Origin: Rhodospirillales bacterium
GTDB lineage: Bacteria; Pseudomonadota; Alphaproteobacteria; Rhodospirillales; UBA2165
DNA: 64,000 bases
Assembly (NCBI GenBank): GCA_022823235.1
Contig: JAJDXO010000016.1
Location: 21,202 to 85,201 of the forward strand
Direction: 5' to 3'
This document shows positions 42,459 through 52,176 of the stretch, in pieces (within the stretch, counting starts at the first letter, position 1; every line of letters begins with the position of its first letter). The notes beneath the pieces were generated by a model, which saw only the letters and a program-made list of their open reading frames with translations, had not been told where the DNA came from and searched no databases. The translations under genes and the position numbers were made by a program.

Positions 42459-43484
42459 ATGTTTCCGAAGAACCACTGGTATGCGGTCGCCTGGGATCAC
42501 GACATCAAACAGGCACCGTTCGGGCGAACCATCTGCAACGAGGATATGGTTTTCTTTCGCCGGCCGGACCGGTCGCTCGTGGCGTTGGAGAATATATGCC
42601 CCCACCGGCTGCTGCCTCTGTCCGAGGGCAAAGTCGCGGGCGACAAGATCACTTGCGGGTATCACGGACTAACGGTCGACGGCGCCGGAACGTGCGTTCA
42701 TATGCCGGGTCAGGAAAACCTAAATGGTAAACGCCTGGTGCGGACATTCCCCGTCGCCGAGCGCCACCGCTTCGTTTGGGTGTGGATTGGCGACGACGAC
42801 CTTGCGGACGAGGGCCTGATCCCCGATCTCCATTGGTGTTCCGACTCCGCCTGGGTGGCCGACGGGGATACGTTCCACATCAAATGCGACTACAGACTGC
42901 TCGTCGATAATTTGATGGATCTCACTCACGAAACCTATGTTCATCCCACATCCATCGGCCAGGAAGAGATCGCCGAGTCGCCCATCGAGACCACCTCGGA
43001 CGAGCGGTCGGTTACCGTTACCCGGTGGATGCACGGTATTACACCACCGCCATTCTGGGCCAACAATCTGGGCTCGTCGGAAGATTGCGACCGCTGGCAG
43101 GTCTGTCATTTCACCCTCCCGGCAAATGTGATGATCGACGTCGGCGTGGCGCCAACGGGAACCGGCGCGCCGGAAGGGGATCGCGGCAAGGGCATCACCG
43201 GCATTGTCATCGACCTGATGACCCCGGAAACCGAGACGACGACCTGGTACCACTGGGGAATGGTCCGTAACTTCGACATCAACAACCCGGCGCTCACCAA
43301 GCAGATCAGGGAGGCCCAGGCGACGGTGTTCGGTGAAGACGAGGTGGTGCTGGAAAGGCAGCAGGAAATCATCTCGCGCCATCCCGGGCGCCGACTGGCC
43401 AACTTCAACATCGATAAGGGCAGTATGCTGCCCCGGCGTTTGATCGACCATGCGCTGACAACCGGCGAGCAGACCGCCGCATGA
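42459..43484 (+). CDS. Rieske non-heme iron oxygenase, VanA-like
   Basis: The 341-residue protein has a Rieske [2Fe-2S] site (C47-P-H49 and C66-G-Y-H69) and the mononuclear iron region DLTHETYVHP (H157, H162). The start MFPKNHWYAVAW and overall length match vanillate O-demethylase oxygenase subunits and relatives, which remove O- or N-methyl groups as formaldehyde. No VanB-type reductase is next to it, so electrons must come from elsewhere. Control by the adjacent MarR is likely. The substrate is not known. Confidence 0.92.
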   Translation: MFPKNHWYAVAWDHDIKQAPFGRTICNEDMVFFRRPDRSLVALENICPHRLLPLSEGKVAGDKITCGYHGLTVDGAGTCVHMPGQENLNGKRLVRTFPVAERHRFVWVWIGDDDLADEGLIPDLHWCSDSAWVADGDTFHIKCDYRLLVDNLMDLTHETYVHPTSIGQEEIAESPIETTSDERSVTVTRWMHGITPPPFWANNLGSSEDCDRWQVCHFTLPANVMIDVGVAPTGTGAPEGDRGKGITGIVIDLMTPETETTTWYHWGMVRNFDINNPALTKQIREAQATVFGEDEVVLERQQEIISRHPGRRLANFNIDKGSMLPRRLIDHALTTGEQTAA

Positions 43485-43577
43485 GAAAACCCCGGGGCTT
43501 TAGTCGAGCGTGTGCGCGCGCTACTTTATCGCCAACCAACCTATTGCCAACCAACGCGCCTGACAGGGAGGACCGAC

Positions 43578-44717
43578 ATGGCCGCCAGAAACAAACCCCC
43601 GTACCGTGCCGATCACGTGGGATCGCTGCTGCGCCCCGATGCGCTGTTGATCTCGCGCAACAAGTATCATGACGGGGAAATCGGCTTCGACTTGCTGCGC
43701 GAACACGAAGACGCCTGCATCAGGGAAGCGGTCAAGATGCAGGAGGATGTGGGTTTGACGGCCGTCACCGACGGCGAGTTCCGGCGCGCCAGCTTCCACG
43801 TCGATTTCATCCAGAAGGTCGTCAACATCGACGCGCCGTGGGATTTCGAGCGGGCGGTGTCGGTCTCCGACGAGAACAAGGAGCATGAAGCCAAGGATGA
43901 AGCCAAGGCGACCCCCTTCGTGCCCAGGGTGGTCGGCAGGATGGCGCTGCCCGAGGGCGGCATCGAGGTGGAAAATTACAAGTTCACCTCGTCGTTCACC
44001 GATCATCCGGTGAAGGTCACCCTGCCGTCGCCGACCATGACCCATTTCCGGGGCGGCCGCGACGCCATCGACAAGGACGCTTATCCCGATCTCGACGGGT
44101 TCTTCGCCGACCTTTCCAAGCTGTATCGCGAGGAGTTGGCGCTCCTGGCTGAAGCCGGCTGCCGCTACGTCCAGTTCGACGACACCAATCTGGCTTATCT
44201 CTGCGATGAGAAAATGCGCCAGGGCGCCATCGACCGGGGCGAGGATCCGGACGAATTGCCGGCGACCTATGCGGCGCTGATCAATGAGTCCATCCGCGGC
44301 CGCCATCCCGACATGGCGGTCTGCGTCCATCTCTGCCGGGGCAACGCCAAGAGCCAGTGGTTCGCCTCCGGCGGCTACGAGCCGGTGGCCGAGAAGATGT
44401 TCAATCTCACCGACGTGGACGGATTTTTCCTCGAGTATGACGATGAGCGCTCGGGCGGCTTCGAGCCGCTGCGCTTCGTGCCCGAGGGCAAGCAGGTGGT
44501 GCTCGGCCTGGTGACCACCAAGCGCTCGGATTTGGAGAGCAAGGACGAGTTGAAGGCGCGGATCGAGGAGGCGTCCCAATACGTCGATGCCGATCAGCTT
44601 TGCCTCAGCCCCCAGTGCGGGTTTTCCTCCAACGCCATCGGCAATCTGGTGACGGTCAACGACGAAATCGCCAAGTTCCGGCTGATCATCGAAACCGCGG
44701 AGGAGGTCTGGGGCTAG
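43578..44717 (+). CDS. MetE-like zinc methyltransferase-fold protein (paralogue 1)
   Basis: The 379-residue protein is a single (C-terminal type) barrel of the cobalamin-independent methionine synthase family (COG0620), close in type to YxjG/YxjH and epoxyalkane:CoM transferase. The zinc ligands are in place: H251 and C253 (HLCRGN), E286 (FFLEYDDER) and C347 (SPQCGF). The N terminus shows RADHVGSLLRP. The N-terminal half of true MetE is missing. AGGGAGG precedes ATG 43578. It follows the Rieske gene by about 90 bases and may be co-transcribed. These enzymes use zinc to activate a thiol for alkyl transfer; the substrates here are unknown. Confidence 0.9.
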   Translation: MAARNKPPYRADHVGSLLRPDALLISRNKYHDGEIGFDLLREHEDACIREAVKMQEDVGLTAVTDGEFRRASFHVDFIQKVVNIDAPWDFERAVSVSDENKEHEAKDEAKATPFVPRVVGRMALPEGGIEVENYKFTSSFTDHPVKVTLPSPTMTHFRGGRDAIDKDAYPDLDGFFADLSKLYREELALLAEAGCRYVQFDDTNLAYLCDEKMRQGAIDRGEDPDELPATYAALINESIRGRHPDMAVCVHLCRGNAKSQWFASGGYEPVAEKMFNLTDVDGFFLEYDDERSGGFEPLRFVPEGKQVVLGLVTTKRSDLESKDELKARIEEASQYVDADQLCLSPQCGFSSNAIGNLVTVNDEIAKFRLIIETAEEVWG

Positions 44718-44761
44718 GTCCGCTCCCCCGCCCCGTCGGAGGGCGAGGGGGTTATGCGATA

Positions 44762-46117
44762 CTACGCCGCCAGTTTCAGCCCCTTCAAAATCTTTCGGCC
44801 CGAGCGGGCGAGGAGGGCCTTCTTCTCCTCGAGCCCGCGGTATTTGAGCTTGCCGTTCGCCTTCATCACCTTACCGGCGATCAGGACCGTGTCGACGTTG
44901 GAGCCGTTGGCGTGGAAGACGACGCTCTCGACCGGGTCGTGCACCGGGAACATGTTCAGATCGTTGCCGTTGATCAGAATAATGTCGGCCTGCTTGCCGG
45001 GTTTGAGCGAGCCGACCCGCTTGTCGATGCCGAGCGACCTGGCCGCATCGATGGTCGCCCAGCGGAGCGCCTCAATCGGCTTGATGGAGAGCGCCTGCGC
45101 CGGCGCCTTGGTGCGCCTGGCGGTCGCCCGGTTGTCGATGTTGCGCTGGCTCTGGAGCGTCATCCGCATGACGGTGAACATGTCGCCGGAGATGTTGCTC
45201 TCCACGTCGACGCCCACCGAGAGCAGCCCGCCGAGGTCGCGCACCCGGCCGGTCAGCGGTGCGCCGTGGCCCATCTGCAGTTCGACCTCGGGCGTCACGG
45301 TGACCGATGCGCCGGTATCCAGGATCAGTTTGAGCTCCGCGTCGGACAGGTAGACCCCGTGAACCAGATTGTGCCGCCTGTCCAGAAGTCCCGCCTTGGC
45401 GAGCTTTTTGTACCCGTCCTTGTTCATCCGGTTCGGCGCGCCCCAGACATGGGCGCTGACCAGCAGGTCGAACTCCTTGGCGAGCTCGAAGTCGTGCCTG
45501 GTCACTTCCCAGGTGGAAAAGTCGGGGCCGAGCACCGCCATCCCCAGGGTGATCAGCCGGTCGTCCGAAGCGAAGGGGCCTTTCCGCAAGCGCTCGATCT
45601 CGGACCGGGGGTGCGGGATGTGGGTATAGGGCGTCTGGTTCTTCCCGGCGTCCGGCTTCGGCGAGCCGTGACCGAACACCGCCCGGATGCCCGATTCCCT
45701 CAAGCCCTCGATGGCCGCGTCGGTGTGCCCGGGGGTGGCGTTGTTGTGGCACCAGTCGAAGATGGTCGTCGCGCCGTTGCCGATCTGATTGAGGGCCCCC
45801 ACCAGATTGCCGAGATAGGTATCGTTGGCGGTGTAGCGGGGCGCGATGGCGGCGTGCATGTGATGGAGGTATTCGGGGATCGACCAGTTGCCGGCGACCC
45901 CCCGGATGCCCGTCTGCCAGGTATGCAGGTGCGCGTTGACGAAGCCCGGCATGGCGATCATGCCCGCGGCATCGATGACCTTGGCGCCCGGCGACCGGAC
46001 GGTCCCGCCGACCTTCTCGATTTTGTCGTCGTTGATCAGGATGTCGCCCTTGGCGAGGTTCTTGATGCCGCGGTCCATTGAAATGATGGCCGCACTTTTG
46101 ATCAACGTCCTGGACAT
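44762..46117 (-). CDS. amidohydrolase, ATZ/TRZ (cytosine deaminase-like) type
   Basis: The 451-residue enzyme has the barrel metal site: H63-x-H65 (VNAHLHTWQTG), the His of LVSAHVWG near 210, the His of LVHGVYLSD near 254 and the Asp of VGVDVESN near 304. The C-terminal ARSLGIDKRVGSLKPGKQADIILING is typical of triazine hydrolases, SAH/guanine deaminases and related enzymes. It would hydrolyse an amino, chloro or similar group on a ring. AGGGAG precedes the ATG. It is divergent from the VOC gene. Confidence 0.9.
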   Translation of the reverse strand: MSRTLIKSAAIISMDRGIKNLAKGDILINDDKIEKVGGTVRSPGAKVIDAAGMIAMPGFVNAHLHTWQTGIRGVAGNWSIPEYLHHMHAAIAPRYTANDTYLGNLVGALNQIGNGATTIFDWCHNNATPGHTDAAIEGLRESGIRAVFGHGSPKPDAGKNQTPYTHIPHPRSEIERLRKGPFASDDRLITLGMAVLGPDFSTWEVTRHDFELAKEFDLLVSAHVWGAPNRMNKDGYKKLAKAGLLDRRHNLVHGVYLSDAELKLILDTGASVTVTPEVELQMGHGAPLTGRVRDLGGLLSVGVDVESNISGDMFTVMRMTLQSQRNIDNRATARRTKAPAQALSIKPIEALRWATIDAARSLGIDKRVGSLKPGKQADIILINGNDLNMFPVHDPVESVVFHANGSNVDTVLIAGKVMKANGKLKYRGLEEKKALLARSGRKILKGLKLAA

Positions 46118-46241
46118 GTCCCGGGGCTCCCTGAAATTCGTCGGTTAACATCGTGGATTGATGTTGGCGGCAGCGTTGGGCTACCCTTCTCGCCAACAAA
46201 TCACGCGCCCTCGGGAAGGGCAAGTACGAAGGGAGAACGCC

Positions 46242-46724
46242 ATGCCGGACTCGGTTTTGAATCTGAATTTCCTGTCCCACGGGACGCTCGAATCCCGCGA
46301 CCTGGATAAAATCCGTGAGTTCTACGAGAAGTTCCTGGGGCTCGACGTGATCCGGACCAGCAACATTTCGCTGCTCATCAGGTTGGGCGGACCCAACACC
46401 ATTGCCGTGGTCCACAACCCCAAGAAGCCGGACATGCCGTTCCTCAATCACAACGGCCTCGATGTCGAAACCCAGGAAGAGGTGGATGCGGCCTATGAAC
46501 TGACGGTCCGGCATCAGGAGGAGTGGGGCATTTCACAGCTCCGCAAGCCCCGGCTGCAGCACGGCACCTACTCGTTCTTCTTCAAGGACATGGACGACAA
46601 TTGGTGGGAAATCCTCTCCAATCCCAAGGATGGGTACTCCTGGCTGTTCGAGCAGGGCGATCAGGAAGGCCGCGGCCATCTGGACGAAAAATTCGACCGC
46701 CCGGGAATGAGCGCCGCCGAGTAG
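46242..46724 (+). CDS. VOC family protein
   Basis: The 160-residue protein has the VOC fold: NFLSHGTLESRDLDKIREFYEKFLGLDVIRTSNISLLIRLGGPNTIAVVHN at the start and TYSFFFKDMDDNWWEILSNPKDGYSWLFEQGD near 110, with His in SHGTL and Glu in WWEIL as likely metal ligands. ATG 46242 has GGGAGA upstream. The pattern resembles ring-cleavage dioxygenases and glyoxalases. It converges on the DctQM gene with a gap of three bases. Confidence 0.88.
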   Translation: MPDSVLNLNFLSHGTLESRDLDKIREFYEKFLGLDVIRTSNISLLIRLGGPNTIAVVHNPKKPDMPFLNHNGLDVETQEEVDAAYELTVRHQEEWGISQLRKPRLQHGTYSFFFKDMDDNWWEILSNPKDGYSWLFEQGDQEGRGHLDEKFDRPGMSAAE

Positions 46725-46727
46725 CCG

Positions 46728-48647
46728 TCAGAGCCAGACCGTCGACAGGAACGGGAACATGATCAGGATGATGGTGACGAACAGCATCATGATCACGTAG
46801 GGGAAGGCGCCGGCGAAGATTTGATTGAGCGTCACCGTCGCGTCGTCGATGGTACTTCGCACCACATAGACGGCGATACCGAAGGGCGGCGTCAGCAACC
46901 CCATCTCGACCGCGATCACGGTGACGATTCCGAACCAGATCAGGTCGCCGCCGAAGGCGGTGACGATGGGCAGCACGATGGGCAGCAGGATCAGCATCAT
47001 CGAGATGGAATCCAGGAACATCCCGAAAATGATCACCAGGATCACGTAGAGGACCAGGAAACCGGCGAAACCCAGATTGGTCGCGCCGATGATCTCGCCG
47101 AGGGACTGGGGAAAACCGCTGAGCGCCAGCATCCGGCCATAGATGTTGGCCGCCAGGATCAGGAACAGAACGCTGACCGTGGTGTGGCCGGTCTCGACCA
47201 GCACGTTCCACAGCTTCCGCCAGGTGAGCCGGCGCTTGAGCAGCGAAATCACCAGCGCGCCGGCGGCGCCGACGGCGCCCGCCTCCACCGGCGTGAACAG
47301 TCCGCCGTAGATGCCGCCCATGACGACGACGACCAGCAGCAGGATGGGCAGGATTTTCCAGAATGCGGCGGCGACGCTCTCGCCCTCTTCATCGTCGTCG
47401 TCGTCCCTCGGCCGGCCGACGAATTCGGGGAAGAAATGGGCCATGCCGACGATCGAGACCGCCATCACCAGCGCCAGGATGATGCCGGGGATGATGGCGG
47501 CCAGGAACAGCAGCCCGACCGACTGCTCGGCGACGAAGGAGTATACGATCAGCAGCAGGCTCGGCGGGATCAGCATCCCCAGCACGGACGATCCCGCCAC
47601 CGTGCCGACGGCGAATTTCCGGGTGTAGCCGTGCGCCACCATGTGGGGCGTGGCGACCTTGGTGAACACCGCCGCCGAGGCGATGGAGGAGCCGGTAATG
47701 GCCGCGAATATGGCGTTGGCGAACACCGTCGCGACGCCGAGGCCGCCCTTGATCTTTCTCAGCAGCCACCGGGCGACGTCGAAGGTGTCCTTGCCGATAT
47801 CGGATTCGCTGATCACCAGGCCCATGAGCACGAACAGGGGCACCACGCCGAGGAAGAAGTTTCTCAGGAATTCGTTGGAGGCCAGCTTGACCGTGTTGAT
47901 GGCGACGGTGGGGCCGCCCAGCATGATCCAGATGCCGAAGAAGCCGAGAATGATCAAGGCGATGCCGATATGGATGCCGGTGAAGATCAGGATCAGCATG
48001 CCGACGATGGAAACGGCGCCGATGGTGACCTTGTCGAAGTCGGCCTGGAACATGGCGGCGATGGCGGCGATGACCGCGACGACGATCAGCAGGTTCAGCC
48101 AGCCGACCTTCTCGTCCGGGCTCTCGGCGCGGTGCCTGCGATAGGCGGCGACGGCATCCGACAGGTATTCGAGTGTCAGCACCAAATACTTGACGGCGAC
48201 CACGATGGCGCCGATGAGAATGATCAGCCTGAGCGGCCAGACCAGGATGGTGAACTCATTCTCGACCCCGAACTTCAGGTCGGGCCACGCCTCTTCGAGT
48301 TTGTCGACCGTGCCGAAGGCGATCAGGCCGAAGACGAATACCCCGGCCGCCGAAAAGATGGTGTGAAAGAGAGCGCCGACCACCGGACGCTTCTCGGCCA
48401 GCGGGTCGATGAACATTTCGGCGCGGGCGAACCGCCCCACATGCAGCGAGTGGGCAAGCTGCAGAAACACCGATCCCACCAACGTGTAGCCGACGATTTC
48501 CGGCACGCCGCGGATGGGATCGTTGAAAGCGCCGCGCGCGATGACGTCGGCGCAGATGAGAAACATGATGCCGAACACCCAGATGGTGCCGGCGGAGTTC
48601 ATCACCGAGGTTACGTGAGTGACGAGATTGGCAAGGGGCCGGAACAT
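46728..48647 (-). CDS. TRAP transporter fused permease (DctQM)
   Basis: The 639-residue membrane protein joins a DctQ-like small permease (about residues 1-165, SAGTIWVFGIMFLICADVIARGAFNDPIRGVPEIVGYTLVGSVFLQLAHSLHVGRFARAEMF) to a DctM-like large permease (about 215-639, FVLMGLVISESDIGKDTFDVARWLLRKIKGGLGVATVFANAIFAAITGSSIASAAVFTKVATPHM). A charged loop (HRAESPDEKVGW) links the halves. The ATG at 48647 (MFRPLANLV) follows a G-rich run; a TTG at 48698 is less likely. It serves the binding protein gene just upstream. Confidence 0.94.
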   Translation of the reverse strand: MFRPLANLVTHVTSVMNSAGTIWVFGIMFLICADVIARGAFNDPIRGVPEIVGYTLVGSVFLQLAHSLHVGRFARAEMFIDPLAEKRPVVGALFHTIFSAAGVFVFGLIAFGTVDKLEEAWPDLKFGVENEFTILVWPLRLIILIGAIVVAVKYLVLTLEYLSDAVAAYRRHRAESPDEKVGWLNLLIVVAVIAAIAAMFQADFDKVTIGAVSIVGMLILIFTGIHIGIALIILGFFGIWIMLGGPTVAINTVKLASNEFLRNFFLGVVPLFVLMGLVISESDIGKDTFDVARWLLRKIKGGLGVATVFANAIFAAITGSSIASAAVFTKVATPHMVAHGYTRKFAVGTVAGSSVLGMLIPPSLLLIVYSFVAEQSVGLLFLAAIIPGIILALVMAVSIVGMAHFFPEFVGRPRDDDDDEEGESVAAAFWKILPILLLVVVVMGGIYGGLFTPVEAGAVGAAGALVISLLKRRLTWRKLWNVLVETGHTTVSVLFLILAANIYGRMLALSGFPQSLGEIIGATNLGFAGFLVLYVILVIIFGMFLDSISMMLILLPIVLPIVTAFGGDLIWFGIVTVIAVEMGLLTPPFGIAVYVVRSTIDDATVTLNQIFAGAFPYVIMMLFVTIILIMFPFLSTVWL

Positions 48648-48700
48648 ACCCGGCCCCCCGCCTTTCCCGTCAGCCGAAAGGCCCGGCTGGTCAGCCAAGC

Positions 48701-49774
48701 CTACTTATCCCAGTCGCGCAGCGGTTTGACGCCTGCCTTGCGAACGCCGTCCATGTAGGCCTTGATGACTTTCTTGGCCGGCTGTCCCTTGGCCTCGACG
48801 GTCTTGGCCCACTCACCCGCGAGATCGGGGAGGAGCATCGCCCACTTCTTCTGCTCTTCGAGCGGCAGGATGGTGATCTTGGCGCCGGCCTTGGGCAGCA
48901 GCTGCGAGAAGTGCTTCTTATGGTTGCTGGCGACGGCATTTGAGACTTTCTCGCCGTATTCGCGGCCCAGGTCCCGGAACATCTTCTGAAGTTCCGGCGG
49001 CAGCTTGTCGAAGGTGCGCTTGTTCATGGTCAGCGCACCGGTGATGCCGCCGCCGAGGCCGGCCTTGGTCACGTAAGGCGCCACTTCATAAAGCTTGAAG
49101 GGCAGCACCGAGGAGCCGGGCAGGATGGCGCCGTCGGTCACCCCGGTCTTGATGCCGTTGTAGTAGATCGTCAGGCCGCCGTTCACGGGAACCGCGCCTG
49201 TTCCGGTCAGCCACTGGGACGAAGCGCCAGGGGCAAACAGCTTCAAACCCTTGAGGTCGGCGAGCGTTTTGAGCGGCTTCTTGGTGATAAGAACGTAATC
49301 GTCGATGGTCTGGGGGCCGAGATAGACTTGGTTGTGTTTCTCGAGCGCCGCCTTCAGGGCCGGGATGGTGTCGTGCATCTCGTTCTGAATGGAAGCGGCG
49401 ATGACCGTGCTGTCGGTGACGAACGGCATATAGAAGGTGGCGTTGTGCAGCGGCAGCTTGTTGGGCTCCCAGAGCGTGCCCACCCAGCCGAGGTCGCCCA
49501 GGCCTTCCTCGATGCCTTCGAGGGTGTTCTGGAAGTTATAGAGCGCACCGGCATACGCCTCGGTCCATTTGATGGTGTGGCCGAGCGCCTTGGCGCGCTT
49601 GACCGATTCCGGAACCACATGGTTCTTGATCACCGCCACCCACGGAATTACGGGGGGATGCGAGGAGCTGGCGGTAAGCTTGAATTCTTTGGCATTGGAT
49701 TGACCCGTGACCGCAAGCGTCGTGAACGCGGCGGCGGCAACACCAAGGGCCAATCCCTTGAAGGATTTGGGCAT
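48701..49774 (-). CDS. TRAP transporter substrate-binding protein (DctP family)
   Basis: The 357-residue periplasmic protein has a signal peptide (GLALGVAAAAFTTLAVTGQSNAKE) and DctP blocks: ASSSHPPVIPWVAVIKNHVVPE, IEEGLGDLGWVGT near 96, LKGLKLFAPGASSQWLTGTGAVPVNGGL near 180 and YYNGIKTGVTDGAILP near 207. AGGGAGAG precedes the ATG. It is followed by the fused DctQM gene and preceded, on the same strand, by a dehydrogenase and a MetE-like gene, which may act on the imported compound. Confidence 0.93.
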   Translation of the reverse strand: MPKSFKGLALGVAAAAFTTLAVTGQSNAKEFKLTASSSHPPVIPWVAVIKNHVVPESVKRAKALGHTIKWTEAYAGALYNFQNTLEGIEEGLGDLGWVGTLWEPNKLPLHNATFYMPFVTDSTVIAASIQNEMHDTIPALKAALEKHNQVYLGPQTIDDYVLITKKPLKTLADLKGLKLFAPGASSQWLTGTGAVPVNGGLTIYYNGIKTGVTDGAILPGSSVLPFKLYEVAPYVTKAGLGGGITGALTMNKRTFDKLPPELQKMFRDLGREYGEKVSNAVASNHKKHFSQLLPKAGAKITILPLEEQKKWAMLLPDLAGEWAKTVEAKGQPAKKVIKAYMDGVRKAGVKPLRDWDK

Positions 49775-49965
49775 TTAGTCTCTCCCTGTTCGTCCAGCAC
49801 GTTGGATATCGACCGTGCCACCGGCTGGACACTGCGGAAAACCGGCACGGCAATCGATTGCAGGGCGGATTGTCCGTCAGATCGTTTCGATTTTCAATCA
49901 CATTCGTGCCGGGGCGATATTCTCCCGGCCGCAAATTTTTTTGACGGGCCTTTAGACAGGCGTGT

Positions 49966-50844
49966 TCAGCGGGTTTTCTTCCAGTGGCGGTAGGCGGCGG
50001 TGAAATCCTGATCCGCACCCTCCGCCGCAAGGGCGTCCCGCCATAGATCCTGAATGAGCGTTGCGACGGGCGCGTCGACCCCGATCTGTTTGGCGAGGTC
50101 CCCGGCGATGCCCACATCCTTGGCCATCAGAGACAGGCCGAACCCGAATGCGAAAGTTCCGGGCAGCACGTGATCCTTGATGGAGTGTTCGGTGTTGAAG
50201 TTTCGGCCGGTGGAGACGTTGATGATGTCGATCATGGTGGCCGGATCGAGGCCGAACTTCTCGCCGACCAACATGGCTTCGGCGGCGGCGGTGAATCCGG
50301 CGGCGAAGACATAGTTGTTGAGCGCCTTCATGGCGTGGCCGCTGCCCAGCGGGCCGGTGCGGAACAGGTTCCCGCCCATGGCCTCGAGAACCGGCGTCGC
50401 TCTTCCGATGGCATCCTCGTTCTCGCCGCCGATCATGATGGTGAGCGTCGCGGCCTCGGCGCCGAGTACGCCGCCCGACACCGGGGCGTCGATCAGAACG
50501 ATATCATGGGCCGCCAGTTCGGCGCCCAGCTCCCGGGTGCCGACGGGCTCGGACGAGCTCATGTCCACCACCAGGGTGCCCGGCCCGAGACGGCCGGCCA
50601 GTCCGCCGTCCGTTTCCATCAAGACCGCGCGAACGTCCGCCCCGGTGGGCAGCATGGTGATGATAATCTCGCGTTCCCCGCCGACCTCGCCGATGTTGGC
50701 GGCGGCGGCGGCGGCGTGCTCCCGGACGAACGAAGCCGTCCGCGCCGCATCCAGGTCGAACACGGTGACCGCGTGACCCGCCTTGGCTAAGTGGGCGGCC
50801 ATGGGCCAGCCCATACTGCCGATACCGATAAATCCGACCTTCAA
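49966..50844 (-). CDS. 3-hydroxyisobutyrate dehydrogenase family oxidoreductase
   Basis: The 292-residue beta-hydroxyacid dehydrogenase has the NAD(P) motif VGFIGIGSMGWPMAAHLAKAGHAVTVFD, the substrate-site block DAPVSGGVLGAEAATLTIMIGG and the catalytic Lys (K173) in GSGHAMKALNNYV. The family includes 3-hydroxyisobutyrate dehydrogenase, tartronate semialdehyde reductase and imine reductases. It lies 23 bases after MetE-like paralogue 2 on the same strand and about 190 bases before dctP. Confidence 0.92.
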   Translation of the reverse strand: MKVGFIGIGSMGWPMAAHLAKAGHAVTVFDLDAARTASFVREHAAAAAANIGEVGGEREIIITMLPTGADVRAVLMETDGGLAGRLGPGTLVVDMSSSEPVGTRELGAELAAHDIVLIDAPVSGGVLGAEAATLTIMIGGENEDAIGRATPVLEAMGGNLFRTGPLGSGHAMKALNNYVFAAGFTAAAEAMLVGEKFGLDPATMIDIINVSTGRNFNTEHSIKDHVLPGTFAFGFGLSLMAKDVGIAGDLAKQIGVDAPVATLIQDLWRDALAAEGADQDFTAAYRHWKKTR

Positions 50845-50867
50845 GGGATCATTCTCCGCGTGCTGAT

Positions 50868-52001
50868 CTAGACCCCGCCCCAGATTTCGTTGGCGGTGGC
50901 GACCACCAGCTCCAGCTTCCGGCGCTGATCATCCATGGTGATCTTATTGCCTTCCTCGGTGGATGAGAAGCCGCACTGGGGCGCGATGCCCAACTGATCC
51001 ATATCGGCGTGCCTGGCTGCCTCGTCGAACTTCCGTTTGAGGTCGTCCAGGGGTTCCAACGCCGGCGTCTTGGTGGTGATGAAGCCGGGCAGCACCCGCT
51101 TGTCGCCCTTGGGCAGCAGGCGGAGCGGCTCGAGCCCGCCGGCGCGGTCGGAGTCGTACTCCATGAAGAAGACGTCGGCGTCCGTCTTGTTGAAGATGGC
51201 ATCCGCCGCCGGGTCGTAGGCGCCCTCGGCGATCCAGGTGGACTGGAAATTGCCGCGGCAGAGATGCATGCCGATGGTCATGTCGTCCGGCCGGTCCTTG
51301 ATCGCCTCGTGCATCATCCGGGCGTACTTCTCGATCAGCTCATCCGGATCCTCCCCGCCGGCCTCCTTTTCCGCCCGGATCTTGGGATCGCACAGATAGG
51401 CGAAGAAGATGTCGTCCATCTGCAGATAGCGGCACCCGGCCCGGTAGAAGGCGTCCACCGCCTGGGCGTAGGTCTTGGCGATGTCGGCGAACAGGACGTC
51501 CGGGTCCGCATATTCGGGCGGCCCGATATCCGACTTGAGCAATCGGAAATGACAGGCGCTGGGGCCGGGAATGGAGATCTTCGGTACCTTCGCCGCCACC
51601 GAGGCCAGGTAGGTAAAATGCCCGATCATGGGATGATCGGCGGGGAACGACAGCGGGCCCGAGATCACCGGCACCACCGCCAGGGCGAAGGTGCCGACGG
51701 CCCCGTCCGACGAACGCTCCACCAGATCGAGCCCGTTGAGTCCGGCCATGAAATCGTAATGCCAATAGGCGCGCCGGAACTCGCCGTCGGTGACCGCCGG
51801 CAGGCCGAGGTCCTCCTGGAGCTTGACCGCCTCGACGATTTCCGCGTCCTCGGCTTCCTTGAGGTCGGCGGGTGTTTCGCCCTGGCCGAACCGGGCCAGC
51901 GCCCCCTGTTCAAACAGTTGCTCCCGCGCCCGCTTGACCCGTTCCGGCCGAAGCAGGCTGCCCACGTGATCGGCCCGCGGCCGGATTTTCCCGTTCGTCA
52001 T
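50868..52001 (-). CDS. MetE-like zinc methyltransferase-fold protein (paralogue 2)
   Basis: The 377-residue single-barrel MetE-family protein has zinc ligands H246 and C248 (HLCRGNFQSTW), E281 (FFMEYDSDR) and C343 (APQCGFSS). The N terminus has RADHVGSLLRP, as in paralogues 1 and 4. It is divergent from paralogue 3 and heads a probable operon with the dehydrogenase and TRAP genes. A -10-like TATACT (52038-52033, minus) lies upstream. True MetE is about 750 residues; this has only the catalytic half. Confidence 0.9.
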   Translation of the reverse strand: MTNGKIRPRADHVGSLLRPERVKRAREQLFEQGALARFGQGETPADLKEAEDAEIVEAVKLQEDLGLPAVTDGEFRRAYWHYDFMAGLNGLDLVERSSDGAVGTFALAVVPVISGPLSFPADHPMIGHFTYLASVAAKVPKISIPGPSACHFRLLKSDIGPPEYADPDVLFADIAKTYAQAVDAFYRAGCRYLQMDDIFFAYLCDPKIRAEKEAGGEDPDELIEKYARMMHEAIKDRPDDMTIGMHLCRGNFQSTWIAEGAYDPAADAIFNKTDADVFFMEYDSDRAGGLEPLRLLPKGDKRVLPGFITTKTPALEPLDDLKRKFDEAARHADMDQLGIAPQCGFSSTEEGNKITMDDQRRKLELVVATANEIWGGV

Positions 52002-52032
52002 TTCGTGTGTCCCCCGGTGGTTCGCAGATTTC

Positions 52033-52038
52033 AGTATA
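52033..52038 (-). promoter_or_regulatory. -10-like element of MetE-like paralogue 2
   Basis: TATACT on the minus strand, about 32 bases before the start codon at 52001. The -35 at 17 bases (TTTGGC) is weak. No operator dyad was seen in the 175-base divergent gap. Confidence 0.35.
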
Positions 52039-52176
52039 GGAATGCGCCCGTTGCCGCCAAACAGGTTTTGACGTCCGGGTTTGGGACGGTGCCCACAGCC
52101 ATGCGATCGAGGTTTTCGCCCGGGTACGGTGTGCTAGCATCTTTGCAGCGATCACGTTTCGAACAGGGACTTCACC

